A stretch of 64,000 bases of DNA, taken from contig CAJTGI010000004.1 in NCBI GenBank assembly GCA_910575435.1, positions 1 to 64,000 of the forward strand, written 5' to 3'. The DNA is from Clostridiaceae bacterium. GTDB taxonomy: Bacteria > Bacillota > Clostridia > Lachnospirales > Lachnospiraceae. Numbering within the stretch: the stretch's first letter is position 1; each line of letters begins with the position of its first letter. This document shows, piece after piece, positions 63,373-64,000 of the stretch. The notes under the pieces were generated by a model that had not been told where the DNA came from, made no database searches, and worked only from the letters and a program-made list of their open reading frames with translations. A program made the translations under genes and the position numbers.

Positions 63373-64000
63373 TCATCTTGTTTTCTTCCACTCCCGAACC
63401 TGCCGGTTCAGAATCTCTATATCCTTTTTTTGCTTTTGCGCAAACTTTTCCCTCACCGCTTTATATTGCTTCTCAAAATCCTTCTCTTTCCATATACCCA
63501 AGTACTTTTCATCTGAAATATTGGAAACGCTGCCAAGATTAGGACGAAATCCATTCAAAGCCGAAATCCGGCAATTCTTAGAAGAAAAGTACGCCTTCTT
63601 TCCCTTTTTGACATCTTTCCCAAACTCTTCGCCGATCGCATTATGCACCATATCGCTTATGCCAAAAGTACTTTTTGCCACATGAGCTCCTATCGGTATC
63701 TCATCCTCCGCATCGTAGGCATACCCATCTTTTATCGTGTAATCCTTCCCTTTTTCGCCCAAAATAAAAAGGTTTGCATAGGAGGAATCTCCTAAGAGGG
63801 TGGAAAGCAGAGAATACACCTGCTGCTTCTTCTCCGACTGCTCCACCACGGCCGTATGCCCTGCGCCTGTCTCCGAAAAATAATACGGCATTTCATATAC
63901 CATCGCAGTATCCCCCACGGAATCCAGCAGCGAATCGTTTGCAAAGACCGCTATGGCAAATTCATTCTTGGCAATCTGCTTATTTGCCAATTCAGTCGAT
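63373..64000 (-). CDS. hypothetical protein, 5' end outside window
   Basis: The frame stays open to the right edge. About 208 residues are seen, hydrophilic, with LSTLLGDSSYANLFILGEKG and a C-terminal charged helix (AQKQKKDIEILNRQVREWKK). No recognised domain. It lies 37 bp upstream of the permease on the same strand, so it is probably part of that operon; it might be the extracellular or lipoprotein partner. Confidence 0.5.
   Translation of the reverse strand, partial: STELANKQIAKNEFAIAVFANDSLLDSVGDTAMVYEMPYYFSETGAGHTAVVEQSEKKQQVYSLLSTLLGDSSYANLFILGEKGKDYTIKDGYAYDAEDEIPIGAHVAKSTFGISDMVHNAIGEEFGKDVKKGKKAYFSSKNCRISALNGFRPNLGSVSNISDEKYLGIWKEKDFEKQYKAVREKFAQKQKKDIEILNRQVREWKKTR

Overview
The window looks like a chromosomal segment of a flagellated, low-to-mid GC Clostridia, most likely Lachnospiraceae. 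Supporting this are a FabT/FabH-type fatty-acid operon, the mbl-flhO-flhP gene order, a YvyF-ComFC-RecD2 neighbourhood, a ligand-type CheX/CheY pair, strong AGGAGG ribosome sites and consensus sigma-A promoters. The assignment comes from gene content and protein resemblance, not from a database search.

Layout. 1-3.0 kb: the end of an IS1634-like transposase and a large serine recombinase. 3.1-14.4 kb: an accessory locus with a PqqD-HPr-kinase-like fusion and a peptide-type ABC exporter on the minus strand, and a signal-peptidase-like protease, GT2 glycosyltransferase, NTP_transf_5-type nucleotidyltransferase and stand-alone PqqD on the plus strand. A secreted leucine-rich protein, a frameshifted phospholipase-C-like gene, a SpoIIM-like membrane protein and a truncated peptide-binding protein are also there. 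The gene set resembles the accessory half of a lasso/RiPP pathway, but no precursor, cyclase or radical SAM enzyme is visible. 14.5-16.6 kb: rfbB and rfbA. 16.7-27.6 kb: a defence-like, more AT-rich island with two paralogous XRE regulators, a frameshifted Rpn nuclease, a complete type I restriction-modification system and a Fic protein.

27.7-41.9 kb: housekeeping and small operons: coaE-polA, tRNA-Leu(CAA), azlCD, a secreted NlpC/P60 hydrolase, ridA, cvfB, a six-gene TetR-headed cluster of mostly uncharacterised proteins, and a sigma factor. 42-51.8 kb: the fatty-acid operon marR(fabT-like)-fabH-acpP-fabD-fabG-fabF-accB-fabZ-accC-accD-accA, transcribed from a consensus promoter followed by a perfect 10-5-10 inverted repeat. 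The usual fabK is absent. 52-60.2 kb: CheY/CheX, YvyF, ComFC, RecD2, FlgJ-like, FlhP, FlhO and Mbl. 60.4-64 kb: an ABC transporter of the bacitracin/lantibiotic-type layout and a gene cut by the window edge.

The most unusual signal is non-coding. Three intergenic elements (34918-35164, 47956-48149, 52997-53163) share 12-14 bp terminal inverted repeats (GTTACTATTCACAG / CTGTGAATAGTAAC), the same two-arm palindromic layout and conserved internal blocks, while their arms have diverged with the base pairing kept. One is flanked by an 8-bp direct repeat, as expected for a transposed MITE-like element. Solo ends and one partial arm lie elsewhere. Other palindromic elements (57992-58153, 51853-52015, 43798-43911) and a pair of 38-nt repeats with a compensatory base-pair change (58171, 58274) fill most of the long gaps inside operons.
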